Part shown: piece by piece, positions 55,450 through 64,000 of the stretch | Position numbering within the stretch: position 1 is the first letter of the stretch | Layout: every line of letters begins with the position of its first letter | Assembly: GCA_021774785.1 (NCBI GenBank) | Contig: JAJFIQ010000026.1 | Coordinates: 62,001 to 126,000 of the forward strand | Reading direction: 5' to 3' | Source: Emcibacter sp. | GTDB taxonomy: Bacteria > Pseudomonadota > Alphaproteobacteria > Sphingomonadales > Emcibacteraceae | Length of the DNA stretch: 64,000 nt | Translations under genes and position numbers: made by a program | Notes under the pieces: generated by a model | The model's database searches: none | Told to the model about the DNA's origin: nothing | Seen by the model: only the letters and a program-made list of their open reading frames with translations

Positions 55450-57339
55450 TTATTTGGGTTCAACCAGCATCCGGCCACGCATTTCCATATGAAGCGCATG
55501 ACAGAACCACTGACAATAGAACCAATGCACACCCGCAGAATCGGCTGTGAAAGTTACAGAAGCACTCCCCTGCGGCGGCACTTCCATAGCAACACCGTAG
55601 TTAGACAGGGAGAAACCATGGGTCAGGTCATCAACATCATCAATATTAGTGATGATTACCGTAACCTCATCGCCCTGCTTGACGGTGAATTTCTCCAGCG
55701 AGAAACTTGGTGCCTGTGAATACATATAAACACGCACTTTGTTGCCGTCGCGGATAACACCATCTGCCTCATCAAGGCTTTCAAAGCCGTCTTTTTTGGC
55801 TTGAACCGCCAGATCAGCAAAATAGGGATCATCATGACCATAGGCGTTCTTGGGGTTTACCAGTGACCGATGTACGATCATACAATCATGGGGTTCCGCA
55901 AAAGTCGGCCCATCATGAACAACCTTCATCTCATCGCCGGAGATATCAATCAACTGATCATTCTCTGGTTTCAGGGGGCCCACATTGATAAAGCGGTCCT
56001 TGGAGAATTTATTCAGAGAGATCAGCCATTTGCCATCGGCATCCTTGGTTTCACCCATAGTGGTATGATTATGACCCGGTTGATAATGCACATCCAGTTT
56101 CTGGATGATAGGATCAACATCCTTGCCAGCATATTTCTGAATAGCCTTTTCAATATCCCATTTACAAACCTGACTATCAAGGAACAATGTCGTATAGGCA
56201 TTGCCCCGGTTATCGAAGGCGGTATGAAGTGGGCCAAGACCCAACTGAGGTTCGGCAACAATCGCATCACGTGGTTTGATCTTGTCCGAAAAGACATCCG
56301 GTACTTTACGCATATCAATCACGGAAACCGTTGGCGATAATTTACCATTGATCATCATATAATTGCCATCGGGGGAGGCATTAACACCATGAGGGCTGTT
56401 GGAGATCGGAATATAACGGGTATATTTGGAACCCTTACGACCATCGAGCACGGGAACATCACCGTCATAGATTTTGAAATCACCGGCTTTAACGCCCGCT
56501 TCAATCGCTTTGATATCGAAAATCACGGCCCAGTCCTGCTCAGAAGACGTCATCTCAGCAAGGGTAACACCCTCTTCCGAGTTATAGCAACTGGCAACGG
56601 CATATTTACCTTGATAATCCGCATCAACATTATCCAGATTACCGTCCACAATAACCTGCCAGGCCACCTTCATTTCATCGCCATCAATGGCGCTGAACAC
56701 AGCATGATATTTACTGGGGTCATCCAGTACGGAGCCATCATTGGGCAATGGCACCCGATGTTCACCATTGGCAAAAATATATCCGGTACGGGGATATTTC
56801 TGAGGACGAAGCCCGTGAATATCCGCAGCATTGGGAATGGAAATAATCTTGTCTACCTTCATAATATCACAGCGGATACGGGCCACACGGGTATTGGCCT
56901 TATCATTGATAAAAACATAACGGCCATCGTAGGTACCGTCAGTAAAAGACATATGAGGATGATGGGTATCGCCATTGCGCGGAAAACCGCCCTTATCGGC
57001 CCAGAATTCCTTTTCCTGAGGCAGCATATTTTCCGTCAGTATCTTGATACTTTCGTTGGTACGGCCCCAACCGGTAGCGCTACATTGGTTAAAGACCGGA
57101 ATACGCATCAGCTCACGCATGGACGGCACACCGATGATGCGGACTTCACCGGACTGTCCGCCGCTCCAGAAACCATAATATTCATCCAGATCACCCGGAT
57201 GGACTTCATTTTTTCCTTTGGCATGCGCCGTTTGCGGCAGCATCCCCCCCACACCTATCATGCCGATACCAGCGGCAAGGGCGGACCCGCCAAGCACTGA
57301 GCGCCTGGAAAATCCAGAGTTTTTCGTTTCTTCTGTCAT
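55450..57339 (-). CDS. nosZ: NosZ, nitrous oxide reductase, clade I
   Basis: A 629-residue periplasmic copper enzyme reducing N2O to N2. The twin-arginine signal [19 protein letters not shown] marks the Tat-exported clade I type. CuZ ligands sit in a seven-bladed propeller: [18 protein letters not shown], plus His in later blades such as [18 protein letters not shown] and [12 protein letters not shown]. The C-terminal cupredoxin domain holds Cu[28 protein letters not shown] precedes the ATG. It lies 135 bases after nosR and heads nosZDFYLX. Confidence 0.98.
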   Translation of the reverse strand: MTEETKNSGFSRRSVLGGSALAAGIGMIGVGGMLPQTAHAKGKNEVHPGDLDEYYGFWSGGQSGEVRIIGVPSMRELMRIPVFNQCSATGWGRTNESIKILTENMLPQEKEFWADKGGFPRNGDTHHPHMSFTDGTYDGRYVFINDKANTRVARIRCDIMKVDKIISIPNAADIHGLRPQKYPRTGYIFANGEHRVPLPNDGSVLDDPSKYHAVFSAIDGDEMKVAWQVIVDGNLDNVDADYQGKYAVASCYNSEEGVTLAEMTSSEQDWAVIFDIKAIEAGVKAGDFKIYDGDVPVLDGRKGSKYTRYIPISNSPHGVNASPDGNYMMINGKLSPTVSVIDMRKVPDVFSDKIKPRDAIVAEPQLGLGPLHTAFDNRGNAYTTLFLDSQVCKWDIEKAIQKYAGKDVDPIIQKLDVHYQPGHNHTTMGETKDADGKWLISLNKFSKDRFINVGPLKPENDQLIDISGDEMKVVHDGPTFAEPHDCMIVHRSLVNPKNAYGHDDPYFADLAVQAKKDGFESLDEADGVIRDGNKVRVYMYSQAPSFSLEKFTVKQGDEVTVIITNIDDVDDLTHGFSLSNYGVAMEVPPQGSASVTFTADSAGVHWFYCQWFCHALHMEMRGRMLVEPK

Positions 57340-57438
57340 AATTCTCTCCTGTTTTAAACTATCCCCAAAACACCGGTTTCAGGTTTCTTTCGTTAAAGGA
57401 CCCCAAAATATATACGCAGGGTCCGGTTCTGGTTACAG

Positions 57439-57463
57439 GGGTTCAGCCCTAAGGGCCTGACCC
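57439..57463 (-). other. Intercistronic stem-loop between nosR and nosZ
   Basis: GGGT(T)CAGCCC and GGGC(C)TGACCC form a hairpin with two bulged bases and loop TAA, 11 bases after the nosR stop. No T-run follows, so it is more likely an mRNA stability or processing element than a terminator, allowing read-through into nosZ. Confidence 0.45.
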
Positions 57464-57474
57464 TAATCTCTCAT

Positions 57475-59649
57475 TTAATCTCCAATTTCCCTGGTCTGAT
57501 TCAATTTGCGCGTTTTATGCAAATTCTCATTCCTTACCCGAGTCAGCTTATGAATCATCACCGGGCAGACTTTTTCATCAAAATAAGTCTGCTGACAGCC
57601 CATGCAATGCAGGCATTCATTGGGGTTGATATTACCCTTGGGGTCAATGGCCTGCACCATACAATCCTTCGCACATATGTGACAGGGGTCGCCGCAGTTG
57701 CGATAACGCTTCAGCCAATTAAACATGGCCAGCTTACCCGGAATGGCCAACGCGGCACCCAGCGGGCATAAATACCGGCAATAAAACCGTTCAATGAACA
57801 AACCCACAGCGAGCAGAACCACAACAAATAAAACATAGGGCCAGCTGCGCATGAATTTCAGGACAATGGCCGTTTTGAAAGGCTCAACCTCAGCCAGATG
57901 TTCCGCCATATTCAGGGAATAAACCGACAGCCCTATCAGTCCAAGGAAAATCATATATTTCAAGGGCCATAGTCTCTCATGCAACCACCAGGGTACGGTG
58001 ACCTGTGGCACTTTAAAATATCTGGCGATCTTGTTGGTTAATTCCTGTAATGCGCCAAAGGGGCATAACCAGCCGCAGAAGGCACCACGCCCCCAAAACA
58101 GCAGGGATGCCGCCACCGAACACCAGAGGATAAAGATCATCGGTTCCATCAGGAAAAATTCCCACCGGAAGCCAGACAGTAGCGCACTGACAAAAACAAA
58201 TACATTGACCACCGACAATTGAGCCTGCGCGAAATAGCCAATATAAAAGAGCGTGAAGATAAGGAAACCCAGCCTGATCCTATCGGTCAATGCCCGAAAT
58301 TTCACCAATTGATTCTGTACGAAAAATAAAACCGTCAGAAATAAAATAGCCAGCAACAGTATAATAATTTCCATTGCCTTGGCCTGCCACATCTTCATCC
58401 ACAAAGCATTCACGGCCTGCGCTTCGGCATCTTCCACGCTCATGCTAACGGCGGGCTGTTCCACTTTGACATATTGGTCGGGCAGTTGATAGTTTAGATC
58501 ATATGCAATGAAAACCTTTTCCAATGCACCAATAGCACGCTGCACCAGCAATTGCAGTTGCCAGTCATCCGCCGGGTTAAAAACCGCCCCTTGCGGGGTA
58601 TAGAATAAAGCCACCTCCCTAAAATCCGGGGCGCCATCAGCCAGAACTTCACCTAGATTTTTATAGCCGTGATCATTAAAGCGAAACCCTTCTTCGCCCT
58701 GCACGACCTGTATGCGGTCAAATATGCCGCCTCGCACATAACCAGAACCCCGAAAGGAATAATTCCCCATACCCATGACGATAAAAGCCTGTTGACCCTC
58801 TTTAATCCGGTTTAGATAATTGCGATATTCCCACTTGCCCAATAGACTTTTAGCAATGGTGGGCACAGCCAGAGATGCCACATACAAATCTATGAAAATA
58901 TCTTCCTCTGCGCCTTTTTCAGGCCGGGCGATGGCTTTGGCATTGCCCTGCTCCACAAAGGCCTGATTGACCTTTGCATTGGTCAAATGAAGGCGGCGTA
59001 CTGATCCATTCCCCAAAAGGCTGGTCCAGTCAAGCTCCTGCATTTCACCGGGACTAACGGCTTTTATGGCTTTGGCAATTTGAGTTTCAACACTTAATCC
59101 GCCAAGTCCCAGTATTCGTGCGGCCCGTACCGATGCCCGTTTTATGGTGTCATCAATGACCATGACCGTAACCGTAGCACCGGACACGATATCCACCGGT
59201 GGTGGCTCACCACCCTTTTCCTTGGCCATTTTCAATATATCGACGGTTTGATACCCATCAATGAAATCGGTAATTTTCTTTTCTGGTATCCCCGCAAGAA
59301 CGATGGGTTCACTATGTTTGACCAGACGCGCCCCTGAAATCCGACCATTAATATCCATTCCGATCAAAACCATGATCGGTTTGCCGGAATATCCAATAGC
59401 CCCGACAAAATCCGTATTTAGAAATGCATAACCAATGATCTCACCACCCTTTAAAACCGGGGAGATGGGCGCCTCATCTAACAGACCACCATAGCCATCC
59501 GCCGCCGGAAATAATGCTTCTACGGGCACTTCTGCCAAATATTTTCCTAAACTGCCTGTGGCGGCCATTGCCGGAAGGGACAAGGCAAACAATATTATAA
59601 ATAATATTTTGGCAAAAAAAGCCATATAAGTGCTTATATTCAACGACAT
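57475..59649 (-). CDS. nosR: NosR, membrane flavo-iron-sulfur protein for N2O reduction
   Basis: A 724-residue protein feeding electrons to NosZ and needed for nos expression. A signal peptide is followed by a periplasmic FMN-binding domain with VDIVSGATVTVMVIDD (the covalent FMN Thr is the T of SGAT), then about five to six membrane helices, two cytoplasmic CxxxCP motifs (CGWLCPFG, CRYLCPLG) and two C-terminal [4Fe-4S] sites (CHICAKDCMVQA and CLHCMGCQQTYFDEKVCP). Full-length. Start is 59649 ATG or a GTG at 59667. Controlled by the FNR/NNR-type box upstream. Confidence 0.95.
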   Translation of the reverse strand: MSLNISTYMAFFAKILFIILFALSLPAMAATGSLGKYLAEVPVEALFPAADGYGGLLDEAPISPVLKGGEIIGYAFLNTDFVGAIGYSGKPIMVLIGMDINGRISGARLVKHSEPIVLAGIPEKKITDFIDGYQTVDILKMAKEKGGEPPPVDIVSGATVTVMVIDDTIKRASVRAARILGLGGLSVETQIAKAIKAVSPGEMQELDWTSLLGNGSVRRLHLTNAKVNQAFVEQGNAKAIARPEKGAEEDIFIDLYVASLAVPTIAKSLLGKWEYRNYLNRIKEGQQAFIVMGMGNYSFRGSGYVRGGIFDRIQVVQGEEGFRFNDHGYKNLGEVLADGAPDFREVALFYTPQGAVFNPADDWQLQLLVQRAIGALEKVFIAYDLNYQLPDQYVKVEQPAVSMSVEDAEAQAVNALWMKMWQAKAMEIIILLLAILFLTVLFFVQNQLVKFRALTDRIRLGFLIFTLFYIGYFAQAQLSVVNVFVFVSALLSGFRWEFFLMEPMIFILWCSVAASLLFWGRGAFCGWLCPFGALQELTNKIARYFKVPQVTVPWWLHERLWPLKYMIFLGLIGLSVYSLNMAEHLAEVEPFKTAIVLKFMRSWPYVLFVVVLLAVGLFIERFYCRYLCPLGAALAIPGKLAMFNWLKRYRNCGDPCHICAKDCMVQAIDPKGNINPNECLHCMGCQQTYFDEKVCPVMIHKLTRVRNENLHKTRKLNQTREIGD

Positions 59650-59697
59650 TCTGGGCGGAGCTTTCACATTTTACTGTATAGTTATTATTGATAATCA

Positions 59698-59739
59698 AAA
59701 ATAGAATTTCTCTTAGTAAGCAAAATTGACACATATCAA
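59698..59739 (-). promoter_or_regulatory. FNR/NNR-type box and -10 for the nos operon
   Basis: TTGAC-ACAT-ATCAA at 59726-59739 matches nine of ten specified bases of the CRP/FNR-family site TTGAT-N4-ATCAA. On the minus strand a TATTTT lies at 59703-59698. If transcription starts near 59691, the box is centred at about -41.5, the classical activating position. Low-oxygen or NO-responsive control of nosRZDFYLX is therefore expected. Confidence 0.7.
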
Positions 59740-59864
59740 TTAAATGTCAATAAGGTGTATCTCAAATCAATCTAAAGATAAGCAATTCTGCCCTTGCTTC
59801 CCTATTTGCTTTAGGCCTTAATAAATTTTTATATCTGGATTTTATTTTTCTGTTATAAAAGCGC

Positions 59865-61685
59865 ATGCTTACAAATATTCAACAAAGTCTGAAAAAATCA
59901 CTCGATCTTCATCAGTCTGGCAATACTGACGAGGCCATAAAGCTTTGTGAAGATATTTTGAAATTTTCACCAAAAGAGCCGAACACACTTCAGCTTCTGG
60001 GGACTTTTAAGAAGACAAAAGGCGACTATAAAGCGGCAGAAGAATTCATGCGGGCATCTCTGAAGGCGAATGATCGTCAGCCCCATGTCTATAATAATCT
60101 GGGCAACCTCTATTACGAGCTTGATATTCTTGATGCGGCCATTCGCTGCTATAAAGAAGCCACGAAACAGGAAGAAAAATATGCCGATGCCTGGTTTAAC
60201 TGGGCGAACGTCCTGAAAAAACAGGATGATTATTCCGAGGGTGTGAAGATGGTGGAAAAAGCCATAAATTGTGACCCTTACAAAGCAAAATATTACAATC
60301 TTCTCGGTCTTTTTCATAAACATCAAAAGAAGTATCCCGAAGCAATCGAAGTTTTTGAAATTGCCCTGAAACTTCAACCCGCATACCTACAGGCGATTCA
60401 TAATCTGGGCACGGTTTACCGGGAAGAAGAACGGTGCGAAGAAGCTGTAAATTGTTTTAACTTCGTCCTTAATACCAAGCCCGACCAAGTGGAAACATGG
60501 GAGGCCATCGGATCTCTTTATCACAGCACAGGAGATTTTGACCGATCTATTGTTGCTTATCACAAGCTACTGGACCTTGAACCAGATAATCTGAATATTC
60601 ATCATGTGGTAAATAATATGATGTGGGAAACAGGACGCCACGAGGGTTTTCTAGGCTCTTATTTAAAAGCCATGGATGCCCGGCCTGATTCTCAAGATAT
60701 TGTCGCAGCCTATGCAGAAGAACTGGCCACAGGCAATGCCATTGATCAAGCCACAGAAGTTATTGAAAAGGCCATGAAAAGACAAGGGGAGCATCCCGAA
60801 TTATTACATCGCCTGGCCCATTTAAGGCTAAAGACCGGCAATATGGAACAGGCACTGCATCTGCTGGAGAGAACGCTTCAAGATGTAACGGACAATGACG
60901 AATATTATATGGATTATGCGGAATTATTACTGGAAAATGGCGACTATGAATATGCGTTGGCGCAAGCGGACCTCGCCGAAAAAATAAATCCCAATTTTCA
61001 AAAAGTCTGGACCATACGCGGTGATTGTTGGCGCATGTTGGGTGATGAAAGATATCATTGGCTCTGCGATTATGAAAATCTTATACAACCAATGGAGATT
61101 ACAGTTCCGGACGGTTTTGCTAATATTGATAACTTTAATGCGGCACTGGAAGAAGAACTCACCAAGCTTCATATCACCGATGTCAATCCGCGCGATCAGA
61201 CTTTGATTGGCGGCACACAAACTGTTGGTGACCTTTATCTTTATCGCAACCCGGTTATTCAAAAACTTAGAATAGCTGTTTTGGATGCGGCAAGCCGATA
61301 CATCAAAGGGTTGCCTGATGATGAAACCCACCCCCATTTGCGCCGCAAAACTGAAAGGCTGAAATTCACCGGGGCCTGGTCCGTACGGCTAAAAAGCGAG
61401 GGCTTTCATTTCGATCATTATCATCCCAAAGGCTGGATCAGTGGACCCTATTATGTCAAACTTCCAACTGAGGTGAATAACAGCACACTAGACGGTGATC
61501 GGCCCGGATGGGTGAATTTCGGGGCCAGCCCTTATGGTCCGGAAATTAAAAGAAAACCCGAAAGAGTTATTAAACCACAAGCAGGGCTACAGGTCTTCTT
61601 CCCATCCTATATGTGGCATGGAACCAATGCGTTTCAGTCCGATGAAATCCGCATGACAGCCCCCTGTGACATAGTTCCAAGCTGA
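59865..61685 (+). CDS. TPR protein fused to a 2-oxoglutarate/Fe(II) oxygenase-like domain
   Basis: A 606-residue cytoplasmic protein. Residues about 1-400 are at least nine tetratricopeptide repeats (for example PHVYNNLGNLYYELDILDAAIRCYKEA). The last 200 residues resemble the putative 2OG-Fe(II) oxygenase domain found in such proteins: FHFDHYHPKGWISGPYYVKLP supplies His/Asp ligands, and LQVFFPSYMWHGTNAF...RMTAPCDIVP a second His and an Arg. It may hydroxylate a protein or glycan held by the TPR part, but the substrate is unknown. Divergent from nosR. Confidence 0.85.
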   Translation: MLTNIQQSLKKSLDLHQSGNTDEAIKLCEDILKFSPKEPNTLQLLGTFKKTKGDYKAAEEFMRASLKANDRQPHVYNNLGNLYYELDILDAAIRCYKEATKQEEKYADAWFNWANVLKKQDDYSEGVKMVEKAINCDPYKAKYYNLLGLFHKHQKKYPEAIEVFEIALKLQPAYLQAIHNLGTVYREEERCEEAVNCFNFVLNTKPDQVETWEAIGSLYHSTGDFDRSIVAYHKLLDLEPDNLNIHHVVNNMMWETGRHEGFLGSYLKAMDARPDSQDIVAAYAEELATGNAIDQATEVIEKAMKRQGEHPELLHRLAHLRLKTGNMEQALHLLERTLQDVTDNDEYYMDYAELLLENGDYEYALAQADLAEKINPNFQKVWTIRGDCWRMLGDERYHWLCDYENLIQPMEITVPDGFANIDNFNAALEEELTKLHITDVNPRDQTLIGGTQTVGDLYLYRNPVIQKLRIAVLDAASRYIKGLPDDETHPHLRRKTERLKFTGAWSVRLKSEGFHFDHYHPKGWISGPYYVKLPTEVNNSTLDGDRPGWVNFGASPYGPEIKRKPERVIKPQAGLQVFFPSYMWHGTNAFQSDEIRMTAPCDIVPS

Positions 61686-62373
61686 CCCTGTATACGAATG
61701 TGAGCAAATAAACATTCATAAGCAATGACTTAAGAAATAAATAGGCCCGTCTATACTTAATAGATAAAATTGATTCGTTCACATCTTGAAATTATTATTC
61801 CAAACCCACCATATCCAAGCAAGAAAATTTCAAACATATGTTAGATTACACTTTGAACCTATTTGAGAAACTATTTTTCTGATTTATTCCATATTATTAT
61901 TTACCAAATAAACTAGAGATTTTTACCATCTATTCAAAATATTATTCTGTGCTTTGGTCAGAATTCACATTTATATCGAATAAATTTAATGTGTGGCATA
62001 AATGCACAACACACCTGTGGCAATAATAACACAGTCGTTTTATTAAAGAAATTGACCCCGATTTTACAGGGTGTTAGCTTCACGTAGTTATTTATCCGCT
62101 TGCCATGTGTGGGCTAATAAAACAGAGCAGATAAATAATGTACAAATTGGTTGTTTTCAATCTGTGTGGATTGAATAAAAAAGAAAACAACTATTAATAA
62201 ATTGTACTTAATGCAAATGGGACGGAAAATTGCAGCATAAGACCATGAGGAGGCCTGCCAAAATTTAGCTGTTTTTTTAACCGCTTTTCTTCTTGATAAG
62301 CGGAATGGTTGTGAGTCGAATAAATAAAAACAGACTGTCCCACAATTTTTTAACTTCCTACGGAGGAAACATT
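61686..62373 (+). other. AT-rich intergenic region and leader of the right-edge TonB receptor
   Basis: No gene is visible in these 688 bases; stops are dense in all frames. Seen: an inverted repeat TTATTTATC / GATAAATAA near 62089-62135, a small hairpin CCGCTT / AAGCGG near 62281-62303, and a strong GGAGGAA just before the receptor ATG. A TTGAAT near 62173 may be a -35 box. The length suggests a long regulated 5' leader, but no known riboswitch is recognised. Confidence 0.4.
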
Positions 62374-64000
62374 ATGAAGAGCGATTTTACTTCGCGTCTC
62401 AAATATGGTGTATCAGCTATTGCTGTCGCCGCTACTCTACCTTTTGCAATCCAGGCTTCATATGCTGCCGACGACGCGGCTGCTGCAGATGAAGACGTAA
62501 CATTTGAAGAAGTGGTTGTTACCGGTTCACGTATTAAACGTAAAGACCTGACCGCCACCAGCCCTGTTGCTGTTGTTAATGCAGACGAATTCAAATTCTC
62601 TGGTACCATCAACGTTGAACAGGTTCTGAATGCTTTGCCACAAACAGTTCCTGGCTTGACCGGTAACTCAAACAACCCTGGTAACGGTACATCAACTATC
62701 GATCTTCGTGGTCTTGGTGCTGTGCGTACATTGGTTCTTGTTAACGGCAAACGCTATATGCAGAGTTCACAGGCTAACCTCGTTGACCTGAACACCATTC
62801 CTTCTGCCCTGATCAAACAGGTTGAAGTTCTGACCGGTGGTGCTTCTGCTGTGTATGGTTCTGACGCTTTGGCTGGTGTTGTTAACTTCCAGCTGGTTGA
62901 CGACTTTGAAGGCGTTGAGTTGAACGCTCAATTTGGTTCATCAACAGCAGGCGATTCCCAGAAATGGAATGTGGATGCAACTGTTGGCGGTAACTTCGCT
63001 GATGGCCGTGGTAACGTGGTTCTGCATACAAGTTTTGCCCGTCGTGACGCTGCATTTGCTGATGACAGAGACTTCTCATTCTTCGCCCTAGGTGATAATG
63101 ATGTTCTCCCGAACACACAGGATCCTAACTTTGGGGACAGCACGCCTTGTGGTGGTGCTACAAACTGTGTTCCTGGCTTCACAAGATCCGGTAGTTCCGG
63201 TATTCCCGGCACCCGCGTATTTGGCGGACAAACATTTGATGGCAACGCTGATGGCCTTCTCTGTCTTTCAGAGTTTCAAGCTGGCTGTACTGCTGATACC
63301 CTTGACACAACTTCACTTGGTCGTTTTGACGCCGGTGGCGGTGCTCAGCTTTGGGACAATGTTAATGACCGCTTTAACTATGCTCCGGATAACTTCATTC
63401 AGCTTCCACAGGATCGCTGGTTGGTTTCTGCACAGGGCCATTATGATATTAATGACCATGTTACCTTCTATGCTCAGGCAACCTTCACACATAACCGTGT
63501 TGATGTAGAACTTGCCCCAACACCGGCCTTCCTGACTGCTGACGCAGTTGATGTTGACAGCCCGTTCTTTGCTGCAAATGTTCAGCAGGCTCTTAACGCC
63601 GATGACCGCTTCTCAACTGGTGCCGCCACTATAATTGGTGGTGTGCGGGAACGCCAAAAAGTTACTGTTGTCCGTTGGGGCGTTGGTGATACTTATCAAG
63701 ATGCCGACGATAATGATGTTATCCTGACAGCAACAACGACTGATGCCGATGGCGACCTCGTGGTTGGTATGGTAAATACGGTTACCGGACATTTTAATGC
63801 TGATGGCACACCAATTGCTGAAACCATTGACCCAAGTATTTTGGATGTTGATGGAAATGTTGTTGGTTATAATGCAGATCAGCTTCTCGGTACTGGCCTT
63901 AATGATGCAGATGGTTTTGCCTCTTTGCCTTACATTGGCCGTCGTATGGTTGAAAATGGTTCTCGTCAGAGCCTCAACACCCGTAATGGTTTTCAAGTAC
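62374..64000 (+). CDS. TonB-dependent receptor, N-terminal part (runs off right edge)
   Basis: An open frame of 542 codons from the ATG at 62374 to the window end. A signal peptide (MKSDFTSRLKYGVSAIAVAA to ASYA) is followed by an acidic linker, the TonB-box-like FEEVVVTGSRIKRKDL, and a plug domain (VEQVLNALPQTVPGL, IDLRGLGAVRTLVLVNGKRYM, QVEVLTGGASAVYGSDALAGVVNF). This is the Caulobacter-style receptor subtype used for sugars, peptides and other large ligands. GGAGGAA precedes the start. Many codons end in T, unlike the other receptor here, suggesting high expression. The barrel C-terminus is outside the window. Confidence 0.93.
   Translation, partial: MKSDFTSRLKYGVSAIAVAATLPFAIQASYAADDAAAADEDVTFEEVVVTGSRIKRKDLTATSPVAVVNADEFKFSGTINVEQVLNALPQTVPGLTGNSNNPGNGTSTIDLRGLGAVRTLVLVNGKRYMQSSQANLVDLNTIPSALIKQVEVLTGGASAVYGSDALAGVVNFQLVDDFEGVELNAQFGSSTAGDSQKWNVDATVGGNFADGRGNVVLHTSFARRDAAFADDRDFSFFALGDNDVLPNTQDPNFGDSTPCGGATNCVPGFTRSGSSGIPGTRVFGGQTFDGNADGLLCLSEFQAGCTADTLDTTSLGRFDAGGGAQLWDNVNDRFNYAPDNFIQLPQDRWLVSAQGHYDINDHVTFYAQATFTHNRVDVELAPTPAFLTADAVDVDSPFFAANVQQALNADDRFSTGAATIIGGVRERQKVTVVRWGVGDTYQDADDNDVILTATTTDADGDLVVGMVNTVTGHFNADGTPIAETIDPSILDVDGNVVGYNADQLLGTGLNDADGFASLPYIGRRMVENGSRQSLNTRNGFQV

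Noticed and set aside
56389-57300. Plus-strand open frame of 303 codons opposite nosZ
   Set aside because: Shadow frame of nosZ, which is certain from its copper motifs.
59688-59698. Second FNR-like box TTGATAATCAA upstream of nosR
   Set aside because: The half-sites are separated by one base instead of four, and the position overlaps the predicted transcription start.

Overview
The window is a chromosomal segment of an alphaproteobacterium. The evidence is a set of genes typical of that class: a TrcR (DUF1013) cell-cycle regulator, DUF3126, YdcH/DUF465 proteins, a HIG1-like twin-transmembrane protein beside a PduO-type adenosyltransferase, a coxM-coxS-coxL-ordered molybdenum hydroxylase, and TonB receptors with Caulobacter-style leaders. 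G+C looks moderate by eye and intergenic regions are AT-rich. A placement near the Kordiimonadales/Emcibacterales is possible but is only inference.

Bases 1-12000 hold purEK (purK cut by the left edge), a diguanylate cyclase, two small YdcH-like proteins, trcR, a small secreted protein overlapping a DUF3126 gene, an ArsR-regulated metal transporter, a glutathione transferase followed by queG, two paralogous tiny Lys/Glu-rich secreted proteins, a secreted TPR protein, an SDR epimerase, and an overlapping hydrolase/cyclase pair. Bases 12000-24300 are an information-processing block: thrS, infC (apparently starting at AUA), a TraB/GumN protein on the other strand, rpmI-rplT, pheST (pheS carries a palindromic element in its 3' end), two paralogous methyltransferases (the second split by a -1 frame change at an A8 run), and lepA. 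Bases 24300-38400 hold ilvC-ilvN-ilvB with a recognisable promoter, miaA/serB divergent, a dienelactone-hydrolase-like protein, a peroxiredoxin, degP, hflC-hflK, the Mrp Fe-S carrier, a CoA-binding protein, an acetyltransferase, and a twin-TM/cobalamin adenosyltransferase pair.

From 38400 the content is more accessory. A three-subunit molybdenum hydroxylase operon and nnrS lie on the minus strand. A TonB receptor, an AhpD-like protein and an AraC regulator lie on the plus strand and may form a substrate uptake/oxidation unit. Next come three overlapping or adjacent genes resembling a three-part lipid-linked sugar system (membrane glycosyltransferase, small flippase, polyprenyl-phosphate sugar transferase). 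A complete nitrous-oxide reduction operon nosRZDFYLX follows on the minus strand, with an FNR/NNR-type box and a fitting -10 upstream of nosR. The right end holds a TPR-dioxygenase fusion, an AT-rich gap of about 690 bases, and the start of a large TonB receptor that leaves the window.

The organism should respire N2O to N2 under low oxygen (nos, nnrS). No nitrite or NO reductase genes are in view. I saw no tRNA, rRNA, CRISPR array, transposase or prophage. The observations I would check first are the AUA start of infC, the frame-shifted methyltransferase, the element inside pheS, and a probable small RNA after infC.
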